64,000 nucleotides of DNA from Candidatus Poribacteria bacterium (GTDB lineage: Bacteria > Poribacteria > WGA-4E > WGA-3G), in NCBI GenBank assembly GCA_028820845.1, contig JAPPII010000035.1, positions 1-64,000 on the forward strand, given 5' to 3'. This document shows positions 1-8,959 of this stretch, piece after piece. The notes beneath the pieces were generated by a model, which worked only from the letters and a program-made list of their open reading frames with translations, was not told where the DNA came from and did not search any database. Within the stretch, counting starts at the first letter, position 1, and the number at the start of each line of letters is the position of its first letter. The position numbers and the translations under genes were made by a program.

Positions 1-69
1 TTGCCGCTAACAAGGATTTAACCAATCCCAAAACTACTTATTGCGAAAATAAATACACATCTTGTAGGA

Positions 70-86
70 GCAGCCCTTGTGGCTGC
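70..86. repeat. Small GTAG-footed hairpin
   Basis: GCAGCC and GGCTGC flank a 5-nt loop, preceded by TGTAG at the foot. It belongs to the same general class of GTAG-footed palindromes seen elsewhere in the window (for example 3237-3283 and 5235-5429). The nominal first codon of the downstream restriction enzyme frame falls inside this hairpin, which argues against that codon being the true start. Confidence 0.6.
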
Positions 87-3000
87 CCACTCACCGCGTG
101 CCTCTCCAGTGTCCACTTAATTATGGGTTTTACCATAGTTTTAGGTTTTCTGTTGACTCACCCTTCAAAACCTGCTATCATACCCCCATACCCAAACTCA
201 ACCTCAAACCCAGTCACAAATCAATTCGCGACTACTATGCCACACTGCAGCAGTACCAACAACACGACATCAGACACGAAGGCGCAGTCAGCTCACCCTT
301 TGAAACACTCCTACACACCTGTGCAAAGCAGATAAACGCCACACTCGTTCCCCAATACCCGATGCGCGCCCCAAAAGGAAATCGTATCGTCATTGATGGC
401 GCAATCATTGACGAATACGGACTCCCACTCGCCTACTGGGAAGCAAAAGATATAGACGACGACCTCACTAAAGCTGTACAGCAAAAACAGAACGCAGGCT
501 ATCCGCTCGACAACATCCTCTTCCAAACGCCACAGCGCGCCATCCTCTACCAAAATGGGCAAATAGCGCTGGACGTAGACATCACTGACCCCGCAAGCCT
601 AATTGCCGCACTCCAATACTTGTTCGCTTACGTCCCGCCCGCATTGGACAACTGGCACACCGCCGTCTCCGATTTCAGAGAACATGTCCCAGACCTCGCA
701 AGCAAACTGAAAGAACTCATCAAGCAACGCCACGAAACCGATCCAGCCTTTAAGAAAGCGTTCTCCGATTTTTACGAGACCTGTCGCACCTCCATCAACC
801 CAGAACTTTCACAGGATGCCGTTGAGGAGATGTTAATCCAACACATCCTCACCGAACGCATTTTCAGGACCGTCTTTAACAACTCCGCTTTTACCCGCAG
901 AAGCATTATCGCCCGCGAGATTGAAAACGTCGTTGACGAACTCATCCGGCAAGCGTTCAGTGGCGAGGAATTCCTCAAACCGTTAGATCGATTCTATATC
1001 GCCATTGAGCAAGCTGCAATGCTCTGCAGAGACTTCACCCAAAAACAGCACTTCCTCAACACGTTCTACGAGAAATTCTTTCAAGGGTTCTCCGAAGATG
1101 TAGCAGACACACACGGCATCGTCTATACGCCACAACCGATTGTTGATTTCATGGTGAACAGCGTTGCACATATCCTTGAAACCGAGTTCGGTCGGTCATT
1201 GTCGGATACCGGCGTGCATATCATCGACCCGTTCGTCGGCACCGGCAACTTCATCGTCCGGCTCATGCAGGACATCCAAGGCACGGCGTTAGAGGAAAAA
1301 TACCGCCACGAGTTGCACTGTAACGAGGTGATGCTCCTACCCTACTACATCGCCAGCCTGAACATTGAACAGGAGTTCTTTCAACGCACGGGAACGTATC
1401 TGCCATTTGAAGGCATCGCACTTGCAGATACATTTGAGTTGCTTGAGCAGCAGCAAGGTGAACTTTTTACGCGTGAGAACACGGAACGCGTGAAAAAACA
1501 AAAAGCAGCGGATATGTTTGTCGTCATTGGGAATCCACCTTATAACATGGGACAGGTAAATGAGAACGACAATAACAAAAATCGGAAGTATGAAATAATG
1601 GACAAACGGGTTGCGGAGACGTATGTCCAAGACTCCACAGCGACGCTCCGAAATAAACTCTACGATCCGTATGTCAAGGCGATTCGATGGGCATCAGATC
1701 GAATTGGAGATGAAGGGATTGTGGCATTTGTAACAAACAACGGTTTTCTCGACGGTGTTGCCTTTGATGGGATGCGGAAACATCTATCAGAGGATTTTGA
1801 CGCGATTTATATTCTGGATTTAGGTGGGAATGCTCGGAAAGGGTTGAAGGTCTCGGATGCCAATGTATTCGGAATTCGGGTCGGTGTGAGTATCAATTTG
1901 TTTGTTAAGACAAACCAGAAGTCATCAGAAAAGCCTTGTATTTTTTACCATCGCACCGATGAGTTGTGGAACAGGCAACAGAAATTTGATTTTCTGAATG
2001 CATGCCGACATATAGGGGGTATTGAGTGGAAATCCACTCAACCGGATAGCCGACATACGTGGCTGACTGAAGGCCTTGATCCTGAGTTTGAAACCTTCAT
2101 TCCGATAGGAAATAAGGAATCGAAAAACACAAAGGATGGAAGTGGAAAAACGATCTTTAATCTCTATTCTTATGGGGTCGTCACCAGCAGAGATAATTTG
2201 GCATATTCCTTTGATCTCGCGCTACTACAAGAACGAGTTCAAACATTTATTGAAATATACAATACCACAGTTGACCGAAAGCGCAGACACAACCTAAAAA
2301 CCCCAATTGAAAATTTCATTGATACAAACGACCCGCGGATCAAGTGGAGTCGTCAGGTTAAGGCATCACTGAAAAAATTGGAGTTAAGTACCTACAACGA
2401 TACCCACTTCCGCACGGCGTTATATCGTCCCTTCTGTCAAAAGTATCTCTACTTCGATAATTTTTGGAATGAGGAGCGTTATCAACAACATCGAATTTTT
2501 CCCATACCAGAGGCTGAAGCAGAGAATCGGATCATACAGATAAAGGTTGGACAAGAATGGCCAATGTTTGCGTTGATGGCAAACAAAATTCCTGATGCTC
2601 TGCCACAAGGTGGTTCTCAATGCTTTCCTTTCTATACCTACAACGAAGACGGCACAAACCGACAAGAAAACATCACCGATTGGGCGTTGACAGAATTCCG
2701 AACTCACTACAATGACGATACCATCACCAAGTGGGACATCTTCCATTATAATTATGCCCTCTTGCATCACCCAATCTATCGCGAAAAATACCAGATGAAC
2801 CTCAAGCGCGACCTCCCGCATATCCCGTTCACCCATAACTTCTGGGGATTCGCCAATGCCGGTGCAGCGTTAGCAGACCTCCACATCAACTACGAATCCG
2901 TTCCGAAATATGATGGATTAAAATATATTGAAACGCCGGGGATGAGGGTAGATTGGCGTGTTGAGAAGATGAGACTCTCCAAAGACAAGACACAGTTGAA

Positions 3001-3241
3001 ATACAACAACTTCCTGACGTTGGACAGCATCCCAGCAGAGATCTATGATTACAGACTCGGCACGCGTTCAGCATTAGAGTGGGTGGTAGATCAGTACCGC
3101 GTCAAGGTAGACAAACGAAGCGGTATCGTCAACGATCCAAACCGTGAGACAGAACCGCAGTATATCATAGACCTCATCACTCGCGTTATCACCGTCAGCC
3201 TAAAGACAGTAGAGATAGTCAAAAACTTGCCTGTCTTGTAG
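77..3241 (+). CDS. Single-chain restriction-modification enzyme (type ISP/IIG-like)
   Basis: This is a large fused nuclease-methyltransferase that should both modify and cut DNA. Near the N-terminus a PD-(D/E)XK-like nuclease signature is visible (D107, then E122-A-K124). The methyltransferase core has SAM motif I D-P-F-V-G-T-G at about residues 384-390 and the catalytic N-P-P-Y at 486-489. The rest is a long target-recognition region typical of the type ISP C-terminal family. LlaGI-type ISP enzymes carry an SF2 helicase between nuclease and methylase; none is seen here, so the protein looks more like a IIG enzyme. The start is unclear: homologous sequence seems to begin near residue 45, and the only in-frame candidates upstream are TTG (77) and GTG (98), with no ribosome binding site. 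The stop codon lies inside the next hairpin. Confidence 0.85.
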   Translation: MWLPTHRVPLQCPLNYGFYHSFRFSVDSPFKTCYHTPIPKLNLKPSHKSIRDYYATLQQYQQHDIRHEGAVSSPFETLLHTCAKQINATLVPQYPMRAPKGNRIVIDGAIIDEYGLPLAYWEAKDIDDDLTKAVQQKQNAGYPLDNILFQTPQRAILYQNGQIALDVDITDPASLIAALQYLFAYVPPALDNWHTAVSDFREHVPDLASKLKELIKQRHETDPAFKKAFSDFYETCRTSINPELSQDAVEEMLIQHILTERIFRTVFNNSAFTRRSIIAREIENVVDELIRQAFSGEEFLKPLDRFYIAIEQAAMLCRDFTQKQHFLNTFYEKFFQGFSEDVADTHGIVYTPQPIVDFMVNSVAHILETEFGRSLSDTGVHIIDPFVGTGNFIVRLMQDIQGTALEEKYRHELHCNEVMLLPYYIASLNIEQEFFQRTGTYLPFEGIALADTFELLEQQQGELFTRENTERVKKQKAADMFVVIGNPPYNMGQVNENDNNKNRKYEIMDKRVAETYVQDSTATLRNKLYDPYVKAIRWASDRIGDEGIVAFVTNNGFLDGVAFDGMRKHLSEDFDAIYILDLGGNARKGLKVSDANVFGIRVGVSINLFVKTNQKSSEKPCIFYHRTDELWNRQQKFDFLNACRHIGGIEWKSTQPDSRHTWLTEGLDPEFETFIPIGNKESKNTKDGSGKTIFNLYSYGVVTSRDNLAYSFDLALLQERVQTFIEIYNTTVDRKRRHNLKTPIENFIDTNDPRIKWSRQVKASLKKLELSTYNDTHFRTALYRPFCQKYLYFDNFWNEERYQQHRIFPIPEAEAENRIIQIKVGQEWPMFALMANKIPDALPQGGSQCFPFYTYNEDGTNRQENITDWALTEFRTHYNDDTITKWDIFHYNYALLHHPIYREKYQMNLKRDLPHIPFTHNFWGFANAGAALADLHINYESVPKYDGLKYIETPGMRVDWRVEKMRLSKDKTQLKYNNFLTLDSIPAEIYDYRLGTRSALEWVVDQYRVKVDKRSGIVNDPNRETEPQYIIDLITRVITVSLKTVEIVKNLPVL

Positions 3242-3283
3242 GAGCGAGTGTTTTTGCTTGGGTGTTTCTCGCTCGCTCCTACA
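3237..3283. repeat. 12-bp inverted repeat, GTAG-footed, at the gene end
   Basis: TGTAGGAGCGAG at 3237-3248 is perfectly matched by its reverse complement at 3272-3283, with a 23-nt T-rich loop. It overlaps the TAG stop of the restriction enzyme gene. It could act as a transcription terminator, but the GTAG foot places it with the REP-like elements of this genome. Confidence 0.75.
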
Positions 3284-3328
3284 GAGGAGGCTACGGTTTC
3301 CAACGACCGACGAGTGATAACTACTGCA

Positions 3329-3399
3329 GCCCCAGCAGGGCGGTATGTTTATAGAACGCGTCTCAATCAATAGAAACAAGCCCCAGCGGGGCGGCATGT
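3329..3399. repeat. Two copies of a short C/G palindromic repeat
   Basis: Two 20-nt units, at 3329-3348 and 3380-3399, share GCCCCAGC(A/G)GGGCGG(T/C)ATGT and lie 51 bp apart. The second copy forms a perfect GCCCC/GGGGC hairpin with loop AGC; the first has one mismatch. They sit in the 453-bp spacer between the restriction enzyme and the toxin gene. No protein-coding potential is seen in that spacer. Confidence 0.6.
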
Positions 3400-3570
3400 G
3401 TATTTCCCATCGTCTTGATTTTCGGTATCTGCTATATGATTTTTTGTTTATTCCTTAACCTCAAAATAAATTTCAAAGTGTTCAAGGACATTGCTGGCTC
3501 TACTTCTTAAAATTGTAGCACATTTGATGCGAATATTCAAGGAAAACGAGTCCCAAGCGAATTATCTTAC

Positions 3571-3599
3571 TTGATTTCCAGACGTAAATCTGCTATAAT
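3571..3599 (+). promoter_or_regulatory. Sigma-70-type promoter for the toxin-antitoxin pair
   Basis: TTGATT (3571-3576) and TATAAT (3594-3599) are separated by 17 nt. The predicted transcript would start near 3606, about 90 nt before the toxin start codon. BrnTA-type operons are usually autoregulated by the complex, but no clear operator palindrome was identified here. Confidence 0.6.
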
Positions 3600-3694
3600 A
3601 CATCGTTAACGACATTGAGTGCTCCTATAAAACCAAAACGGGCAATATCCAAATTGAAAACTGGACTTTCAGCAGTTATGTAGGGTGGAAAAAC

Positions 3695-3979
3695 GTGGGA
3701 TTGGAATTTCAATGGGATAACCGTAAAGCCAAAGAAAACCTGAAAAGACACAAGGTCTCTTTTGAAGAGGCAAAAACCGTTTTTTCGGATTTCCTCTCTC
3801 TAACTATTCCCGATCCACTGCACTCAAAAAAGGAAGAAAGGTTAATAATTATCGGATATTCTGAAAAACAGAGACTTTTAGTCGTTGTTCACACAGAGAA
3901 AGGCGATGTCATTCGCATCATTTCTGCTCGACAAGCAACACCTTATGAAAGAAAAACCTATGAGTCAGACCACACCTAA
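3695..3979 (+). CDS. brnT: BrnT-family ribonuclease toxin
   Basis: This 94-residue protein is the toxin of a type II toxin-antitoxin module; BrnT toxins are small RelE-fold ribonucleases that inhibit translation. The family pattern is clear: an N-terminal F-x-W-D-x-x-K-A-x-x-N-x-x-x-H segment, a central F-x-E-A-x-x-V-F-x-D block, E-E-R at the middle strand, and a C-terminal V-I-R-I-I-S-A-R-x-A-T-x-x-E-R-x-x-Y-E signature. The start is GTG at 3695 behind AGGGTGG; TTG at 3701 is an alternative that would shorten the protein by two residues. The antitoxin gene overlaps its last 20 nt, so the pair is translationally coupled. Confidence 0.88.
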   Translation: MGLEFQWDNRKAKENLKRHKVSFEEAKTVFSDFLSLTIPDPLHSKKEERLIIIGYSEKQRLLVVVHTEKGDVIRIISARQATPYERKTYESDHT

Positions 3980-4181
3980 TCAACATGCCCCAGATATGCT
4001 CGATGAATACGATTTCAGTGCGGGAGTTCGGGGAAAATATGCAGAGCGATACCACACAGGCACAAACTTGATTCGACTCGATGACGATGTCGCCGAAATG
4101 TTTCCCGATGCGAAATCTGTCAACGACGCCTTAAGAGCGTTAGGAAAAATCATCGCCGAGCATCAGGAAAAAACGCCATAA
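3960..4181 (+). CDS. Antitoxin partner of BrnT
   Basis: A 73-residue protein that begins inside the end of the toxin gene (20-nt overlap), the usual toxin-first arrangement of BrnTA. The C-terminal half (I-R-L-D-D-D-V-A-E-M-F, then a helix ending N-D-A-L-R-A-L) looks like a ribbon-helix-helix type DNA-binding segment. The N-terminal half (D-E-Y-D-F-S-x-G-V-R-G-K-Y) resembles antitoxins commonly paired with such toxins. It would neutralise the toxin and repress the operon. Assignment rests mainly on position and length; it does not show the classic BrnA sequence, so no symbol is given. Confidence 0.75.
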   Translation: MSQTTPNQHAPDMLDEYDFSAGVRGKYAERYHTGTNLIRLDDDVAEMFPDAKSVNDALRALGKIIAEHQEKTP

Positions 4182-4487
4182 ACCAGAACCATTCCAATTC
4201 TCGGATGCCCTTTTTGGCTTTGCTGCGGTAGGTTTATATCCACCAACTCCGCCTGCTGGCTGCTGACCGCCATCTCCATTTTCCGCTTGACCTATGTCGC
4301 GCGTCTCCCACACTTCCGATCTCATCCTGCAAATCCTATAATCCTGCCCATCCTGATCCTGACAATAGAAACTCTATTGAATCCCTTCAAAAAATTGTTT
4401 TGACGCTTGATAACAAAATATGGTAATCTGTGTACAATAGCAGTCGGCAATTAGCCATTAGCCATCAGCCATTAGCCAACAGCCAAT
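4182..4487. other. Intergenic spacer with degenerate AGCC repeats before truA
   Basis: No coding potential is seen. Just before truA (about 4441-4485) is a short imperfect tandem of ATTAGCCAT/CAGCCATTAGCC units, a simple repeat of a kind that recurs in other spacers here. A weak promoter-like TTGACG lies near 4400 with AT-rich sequence downstream. No canonical ribosome binding site precedes truA. Confidence 0.4.
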
Positions 4488-5288
4488 ATGCGAAACATTA
4501 AACTCGTGCTTGAATACGACGGAACGAACTACCATGGATGGCAGACCCAACCGAACTTGCCAACAATCCAAGACACAATTGAGGATGCTTTGGCACGGTT
4601 AACCAAAACCTCGATACAAATCATCGGAGCAGGGAGAACAGATACCGGGGTCCATGCCGAGGGTCAGGTTGCCAATTTCCAGACGGACGCACAGATGCCC
4701 GTTATCGCATTTCAGAAAGGTCTCAACGCTATGTTACCACGGGATATCGTCGTCTGTTCCGCAACAGAGGTGTCTCCAGAGTTCCATGCCCGTTTCAGCG
4801 CAACAAGCCGTCGATACCGGTACACAATTCTGAATCGGGAATACCCGACCGCACTTTCGCGACAGACGAGTTACTTCTTTCCGACCACAATTGACGTGCC
4901 AAGAGCAAACATCCTCTGCCAAGTGCTGGTCGGCAAACACGATTTCTCGTCCTTCCAAAAGACAGGAAGTGATCGGATAAATCCCGTCTGTGAAATTTAC
5001 GAGGTATCCTGTTGGAAGAAAGAGCCTTATGTCTATTTTGAAATCGAAGCCGATGCGTTTCTGCGAGGAATGGTCCGCGCCATCGTCGGCACTCTCCTGA
5101 AATGTATGAAGGAAGACGATGCTGAAACGGAGCTACGCCGCATTTTAGAAGCCAAAGATAGAGCCGCGGCAGGAACATCAGTCCCTGCCCATGGGTTGTC
5201 ACTCATTGAAGTTAAATATAACACTAAAACTATTCTTGTAGCATGGTTTCCTGTTAGGCTGTGCATCTTCTGTAGCACAAACTTTTAG
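4488..5288 (+). CDS. truA: tRNA pseudouridine synthase A
   Basis: TruA converts uridines 38-40 of tRNA anticodon stems to pseudouridine. The catalytic Asp is D52 in the strongly conserved G-R-T-D-T-G-V-H-A-x-G-Q motif (residues 49-60). The N-terminal Y-D-G-x-x-Y-x-G-W-Q and the C-terminal F-L-R-x-M-V-R-x-I-V-G-T are also present, so the enzyme is complete. Typical TruA ends around residue 248 (here ...L-I-E-V-K-Y). The remaining roughly 18 residues are encoded by a tandem intergenic repeat that starts at 5235, so the natural stop seems to have been lost and replaced by a TAG within the repeat. Confidence 0.95.
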   Translation: MRNIKLVLEYDGTNYHGWQTQPNLPTIQDTIEDALARLTKTSIQIIGAGRTDTGVHAEGQVANFQTDAQMPVIAFQKGLNAMLPRDIVVCSATEVSPEFHARFSATSRRYRYTILNREYPTALSRQTSYFFPTTIDVPRANILCQVLVGKHDFSSFQKTGSDRINPVCEIYEVSCWKKEPYVYFEIEADAFLRGMVRAIVGTLLKCMKEDDAETELRRILEAKDRAAAGTSVPAHGLSLIEVKYNTKTILVAWFPVRLCIFCSTNF

Positions 5289-5429
5289 TTTGTGTCTTTC
5301 TTGTAGCATGGTTTCCTGTTAGACTGTGCATCTTCTGTAGCACAAACTTTTAGTTTGTGTCTTTCTTGTAGCACGGTTTCCTGTTAGGTTGTGCATCTTC
5401 TGTAGCACAAACTTTTAGTTTGTGTCTTT
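5235..5429. repeat. Three tandem copies of a 65-bp GTAG-footed repeat
   Basis: Units at 5235-5299, 5300-5364 and 5365-5429 have an exact 65-bp period and differ at only a few positions. Each contains two GTAG-footed parts: one around GTAGCA(T/C)GGTTTCCTGTTAG, and one with a perfect CACAAACT/AGTTTGTG hairpin and TTT loop. A degenerate copy lies near 6515-6545 and an inverted relative near 36197-36220. The first unit encodes the C-terminal tail of truA. Confidence 0.9.
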
Positions 5430-5485
5430 CTTAACCGATAACCGACAACCAAAGACCGACAACCACTCAAAAGGAGCAGTCCCTT

Positions 5486-6499
5486 ATGAACTACGCCCAA
5501 GTCTTGAATGAATTGGAAACTTTGGTCAACGAAACCTTCGCACTTTGGGAACACAACCGTGTCGGTTTCCAGTGGCGACATTACACATGGAACCATACCA
5601 TGCGTGTGCGTGCGCTGAGTATGGAACTCGGGAAGCGTGAAGGCGGTGATGTGAAATTGCTTGAAGTCGCTGGCACCCTGCACGACATCACCAAAAGGTA
5701 CGATGGCGTTATTTTGACAGATGACAACGGACAACGCATCCTCGACCATAACGGGTTCTGGTTGAACGAAACCCTCACGCCTGCCGGTCAAAACATCGTT
5801 ACAGAACTCTACGATAAGCATGACCTCCACGGCACAGTCCACCATGAATCCGGGGCAGTCATCACAGAGAACATATTGGGGATGTACGACTTTGAACCCG
5901 ATTTCGTACAAGCTGCAACAGCTGTCGTCCTCGCGCACCTAAAACCGATGAGTCTCACAGCGGAGGACTTCAAACTGCTCTACAACAGGATCGAAAACCA
6001 GGTCCTCTACGATGCTGACACCATGGATCCGAACGTCGGGTACACCGCTTTCTTCCGAAACATCCATATACATTCATACTTCGCACTCCAACGCGGAAGC
6101 TTTGACTTAGAAGACTACGTGCGGAACCTACCGCGCTGGATTAATTCCAAGCAAGAATTCGTTGATAAACTCTTGACCGAAGCCTCCCGCGAAGTCGCCC
6201 AAGCGCGACAGGACAGGAATCAACACCTTTTCTTGCAAATGGTAGATGAATTAGACGATATGGAGATAAATCGGAAATACGGATTGCTGGGGGTAATTGA
6301 ATACTTTGTCAGTGTAACCGAAGATCCACACTTCCTGAATCAACTTGACTACCTACAAAACGAGTGGCTTCCACAACGCCAGCAATGGTTGGCTGAGGAA
6401 GAACAGGACGCATCCGCACGCGACCGCGCCCAAGCCGCAATTGATCGGGTTGACGATTTCCTAACCCTCTTAACCCGCGAAACCAACGGAGAAATTTAA
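5486..6499 (+). CDS. HD-domain phosphohydrolase
   Basis: A 337-residue cytoplasmic protein with an N-terminal HD superfamily fold, a metal-dependent phosphohydrolase. The metal ligands are visible as H37 (W-N-H-T-x-R), the paired H66-D67 (G-T-L-H-D-I-T-K), H119/H120 (T-V-H-H-E-S-G) and a distal D in Y-D-A-D-T-M-D. The pattern resembles the YqeK/HD group acting on nucleotides, but the substrate cannot be read from the sequence. The C-terminal 130 residues are helical and charged with no recognised domain. A good ribosome binding site (AAAGGAG) precedes the ATG. The gene stands alone between two repeat-filled spacers. Confidence 0.8.
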   Translation: MNYAQVLNELETLVNETFALWEHNRVGFQWRHYTWNHTMRVRALSMELGKREGGDVKLLEVAGTLHDITKRYDGVILTDDNGQRILDHNGFWLNETLTPAGQNIVTELYDKHDLHGTVHHESGAVITENILGMYDFEPDFVQAATAVVLAHLKPMSLTAEDFKLLYNRIENQVLYDADTMDPNVGYTAFFRNIHIHSYFALQRGSFDLEDYVRNLPRWINSKQEFVDKLLTEASREVAQARQDRNQHLFLQMVDELDDMEINRKYGLLGVIEYFVSVTEDPHFLNQLDYLQNEWLPQRQQWLAEEEQDASARDRAQAAIDRVDDFLTLLTRETNGEI

Positions 6500-6711
6500 G
6501 CCGCAGCCCTCTCTTTTGTAGCATAACCTGTTAGGTTGTGCCTTTCAAACGTTATGTTCGTCCAAGAATTTCTATCTCACAGAATGCGGGATGGTCAAAA
6601 TTGCGTAAGTCCTGTTATAAGTTAAGCTTGGTAGCAGTTGCGAAGGTTTTATCTGCCACGGATGCTCTTAACTAACAACTTATAACCAACAACTACAAAA
6701 GGAGTTTTACC

Positions 6712-7575
6712 ATGAATACCCCAACGACAAGCGCACCGACAGATGGCATCCAAATTCCGTATCCACCCGACCTCTATCGCTTTGACACCACTGCTGAGGG
6801 GATTTCTGGTGGGTTTCCAGCCGTAACCGAGGCGGACATTGAATACTTTCATCAGTACGGTTACCTCGTCATCAATGATGCTTTTAATCCCACCGAAGTC
6901 GAGGATGCATTAGCAGGCATGACGCATCTCATGGACGGAAAGTGTCCCGATTTTCGGGCAATCCAATTTGAACCAAAACTCGGCAAACAGAAAGACGAAC
7001 TGGAGGGTCAGGAACGCCGTGACGCTATCAGAAAAATTTTCAAATTCGTAGACCACGAACCGCGTCTAAACGCCATGGCAGCCCATTCAGGACTCCTCGG
7101 TGTCCTTGAACAGATTGTGGAGGACACACCCAAATTGTTCCAAGATATGGCACTCCTCAAACCCCCGCGCTATGGATCGGAAAAACCGTGGCATCAGGAT
7201 TGTGCCTATTTCAATCTTCCCGAAGGGACGACGGTCGTCGGTGTATGGATCGCTTTAGATGAAGCCACACCTGAAAACGGATGCTTACACATCATACCGG
7301 GTTCAAATATCGAGGGACCGATGATCCATTTCAAACGGCGGGATTGGCAGATTTGTGATACAGATGTACCCGTAGGGCGCGATACTATGGTACCACTCAA
7401 GCCGGGCGGCTGTCTCTTCTGGCACGGATTGACACATCACGGAAGTCCGGTCAACCAGTCTGATCAAGGGCGACGCGCACTCCAATTCCACTATATACCA
7501 GCAAGTGCTGGAGAAATTACAACGCAAGAGCGCATGGCTGTTTACGGCAGCGAAGGGAAAGATGTAGATTGTTAA
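6712..7575 (+). CDS. Phytanoyl-CoA dioxygenase (PhyH) family oxygenase
   Basis: A 287-residue Fe(II)/2-oxoglutarate-dependent oxygenase. The cupin-fold metal triad is visible as H161-x-D163 (W-H-Q-D-C-A-Y) and a distal His at 242/243 (G-L-T-H-H-G-S), followed by an Arg (R-R-A-L-Q-F-H-Y) that would bind 2-oxoglutarate. The segment A-L-D-x-A-T-x-E-N-G-C-L-x-x-I-P-G-S is a hallmark of the family. The substrate is unknown; members hydroxylate lipids, small metabolites or secondary-metabolite precursors. AAAGGAG lies 8-9 nt before the ATG. It is more distant from the tandem PhyH pair at the end of the window than those two are from each other. Confidence 0.9.
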   Translation: MNTPTTSAPTDGIQIPYPPDLYRFDTTAEGISGGFPAVTEADIEYFHQYGYLVINDAFNPTEVEDALAGMTHLMDGKCPDFRAIQFEPKLGKQKDELEGQERRDAIRKIFKFVDHEPRLNAMAAHSGLLGVLEQIVEDTPKLFQDMALLKPPRYGSEKPWHQDCAYFNLPEGTTVVGVWIALDEATPENGCLHIIPGSNIEGPMIHFKRRDWQICDTDVPVGRDTMVPLKPGGCLFWHGLTHHGSPVNQSDQGRRALQFHYIPASAGEITTQERMAVYGSEGKDVDC

Positions 7576-7702
7576 TAGCGGTCAGCAGTCAGGGCGGGTT
7601 GCTACGCAACCCTCTCAGCCATCAGTAAAGAGAAAGAGGTGTTCTGTAACGCTTGCGTCTTTGCTATCTTGCTGACTGCTGACTGCTGAAAGCGCAGCCG
7701 GG

Positions 7703-7720
7703 GAATGCCATAAGGCATTC
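7703..7720. repeat. GAATGCC/GGCATTC palindrome
   Basis: A 7-bp stem with a 4-nt loop, one of four copies of this family in the window (others at 33099-33116, 39085-39103 and 57632-57650). Each copy is flanked on one side by the same ACGGT-containing sequence. It lies in the 180-bp spacer between two convergent genes, within tracts of degenerate CAGTCAG/CTGACTG repeats. Confidence 0.8.
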
Positions 7721-7755
7721 ATACCGTTGATTTCTGACCGCTGACAACCATTAAG

Positions 7756-8808
7756 CTATTTCGTCTGTTCAGGGAACGGGGCCCGGATGTCGTAACGTCC
7801 CTCTTCAAACACCGGTAACTTCCCACCTTCAACCAATAAGTCAAGCGGGTTCGGACGCGTTGTTAAGGGGAAGGTTACCACGTTCTGAATGCGCAACGAT
7901 TCATAAATCGCCATCAAGATTTCTATTGTGCAAAGCCCGTGTCTGCCAGCATTGCGGTGTTCCTCAACACCACCTTCAATCCAGGCTAACATCTCATCAA
8001 ACTGATTCGGTTCACCTTGGCGCGGTTCGATGGTCTGCCAGCCTGCGGCTTTGCTGTTAAGCAGTTCAATTGTACCGTTGTCGCCGCGACGGAGTTGCCC
8101 ATCGTCTCCATAGACGACATCGCCTCGAAGCACGGGTTCCGGTAAATCGCTTTCGTAGATGCCGCGGATACCGCCTTCAAAGCAGATTTCCGCCATACAC
8201 AGGTCCTCAGTCCGAACTCGGCGTTCCCAGCGATCAGTCCGCCGTGCGACCTGTCCGATGAGCCATAACGGATCGGGATCACCAAGGATGTAGCGCATTT
8301 CGTCAACTTCGTGCGTGCCACGGTTCAGCAATCCGTGTCCATCGCGACGGAGCATCGCTTGCGGCTGACCGATCGCACCTTCTTGGATGAGGCGACGCGC
8401 TTCACAATTCTGAGGGCTGAAACGGCGTTGGTGTCCAACGACTAACTTCACATCGTGTTGAGCACAGGCATCCATCATGTCTTGTGCGTCACCGACAGAA
8501 GCCGCCATCGGCTTTTCAGTAATGACACCGAGCACGCCGCTCTCAGCGGCAGCGATTGTCGGTTCAGCACGAACACTCTGCCAAGTCGTGATACTAACGA
8601 TGTCTAAATCCTCTTTGTCGCACATTTCACCGAAATCGGTATAGTGGGTTGGGAGTGCGAATTCCTCGGCAAATTTCGCTGCTGAATCGGCACTAATATC
8701 TGAAGCGGTAACGACTTCCGCACGACCCGTACTCGTCCAATTGTTTGCATGGGAACGTCCCATACCGCCGCATCCAATAATTCCAATACGATATGTTTTA
8801 TCTGCCAT
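7756..8808 (-). CDS. Gfo/Idh/MocA family NAD(P)-dependent oxidoreductase
   Basis: A 350-residue dehydrogenase of the sugar/inositol dehydrogenase family. The N-terminal Rossmann fold has the G-I-I-G-C-G-G-M-G-x-x-H dinucleotide-binding loop. The catalytic Lys lies in the I-T-E-K-P-M-A motif near residue 100. A His-Asp pair (G-T-H-E-V-D-E-M) in the C-terminal domain supplies the remaining active-site residues. Expected chemistry is reversible oxidation of a sugar or polyol hydroxyl; the substrate is not identifiable. It is monocistronic and convergent with the upstream PhyH gene. Confidence 0.9.
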   Translation of the reverse strand: MADKTYRIGIIGCGGMGRSHANNWTSTGRAEVVTASDISADSAAKFAEEFALPTHYTDFGEMCDKEDLDIVSITTWQSVRAEPTIAAAESGVLGVITEKPMAASVGDAQDMMDACAQHDVKLVVGHQRRFSPQNCEARRLIQEGAIGQPQAMLRRDGHGLLNRGTHEVDEMRYILGDPDPLWLIGQVARRTDRWERRVRTEDLCMAEICFEGGIRGIYESDLPEPVLRGDVVYGDDGQLRRGDNGTIELLNSKAAGWQTIEPRQGEPNQFDEMLAWIEGGVEEHRNAGRHGLCTIEILMAIYESLRIQNVVTFPLTTRPNPLDLLVEGGKLPVFEEGRYDIRAPFPEQTK

Positions 8809-8959
8809 CTCTTTTACCTTATCCTTATAAAATAGATTACGAGGTCATATTTTACCAAAAATTGTGCATCAACGCAAGTGAATATAGCGTGTTAGTTATA
8901 AGCAAAAAGGACTCGTAGCATCCCAAATCCATATACATGCCAACGTGCTTAATTTATAA

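Noticed and set aside
4140-4325. Minus-strand small gene after the antitoxin
   Set aside because: Low-complexity spacer with no ribosome binding site or homology pattern.
5235-5429. CRISPR array
   Set aside because: The whole 65-bp unit is repeated without variable spacers, and no cas genes are in the window.
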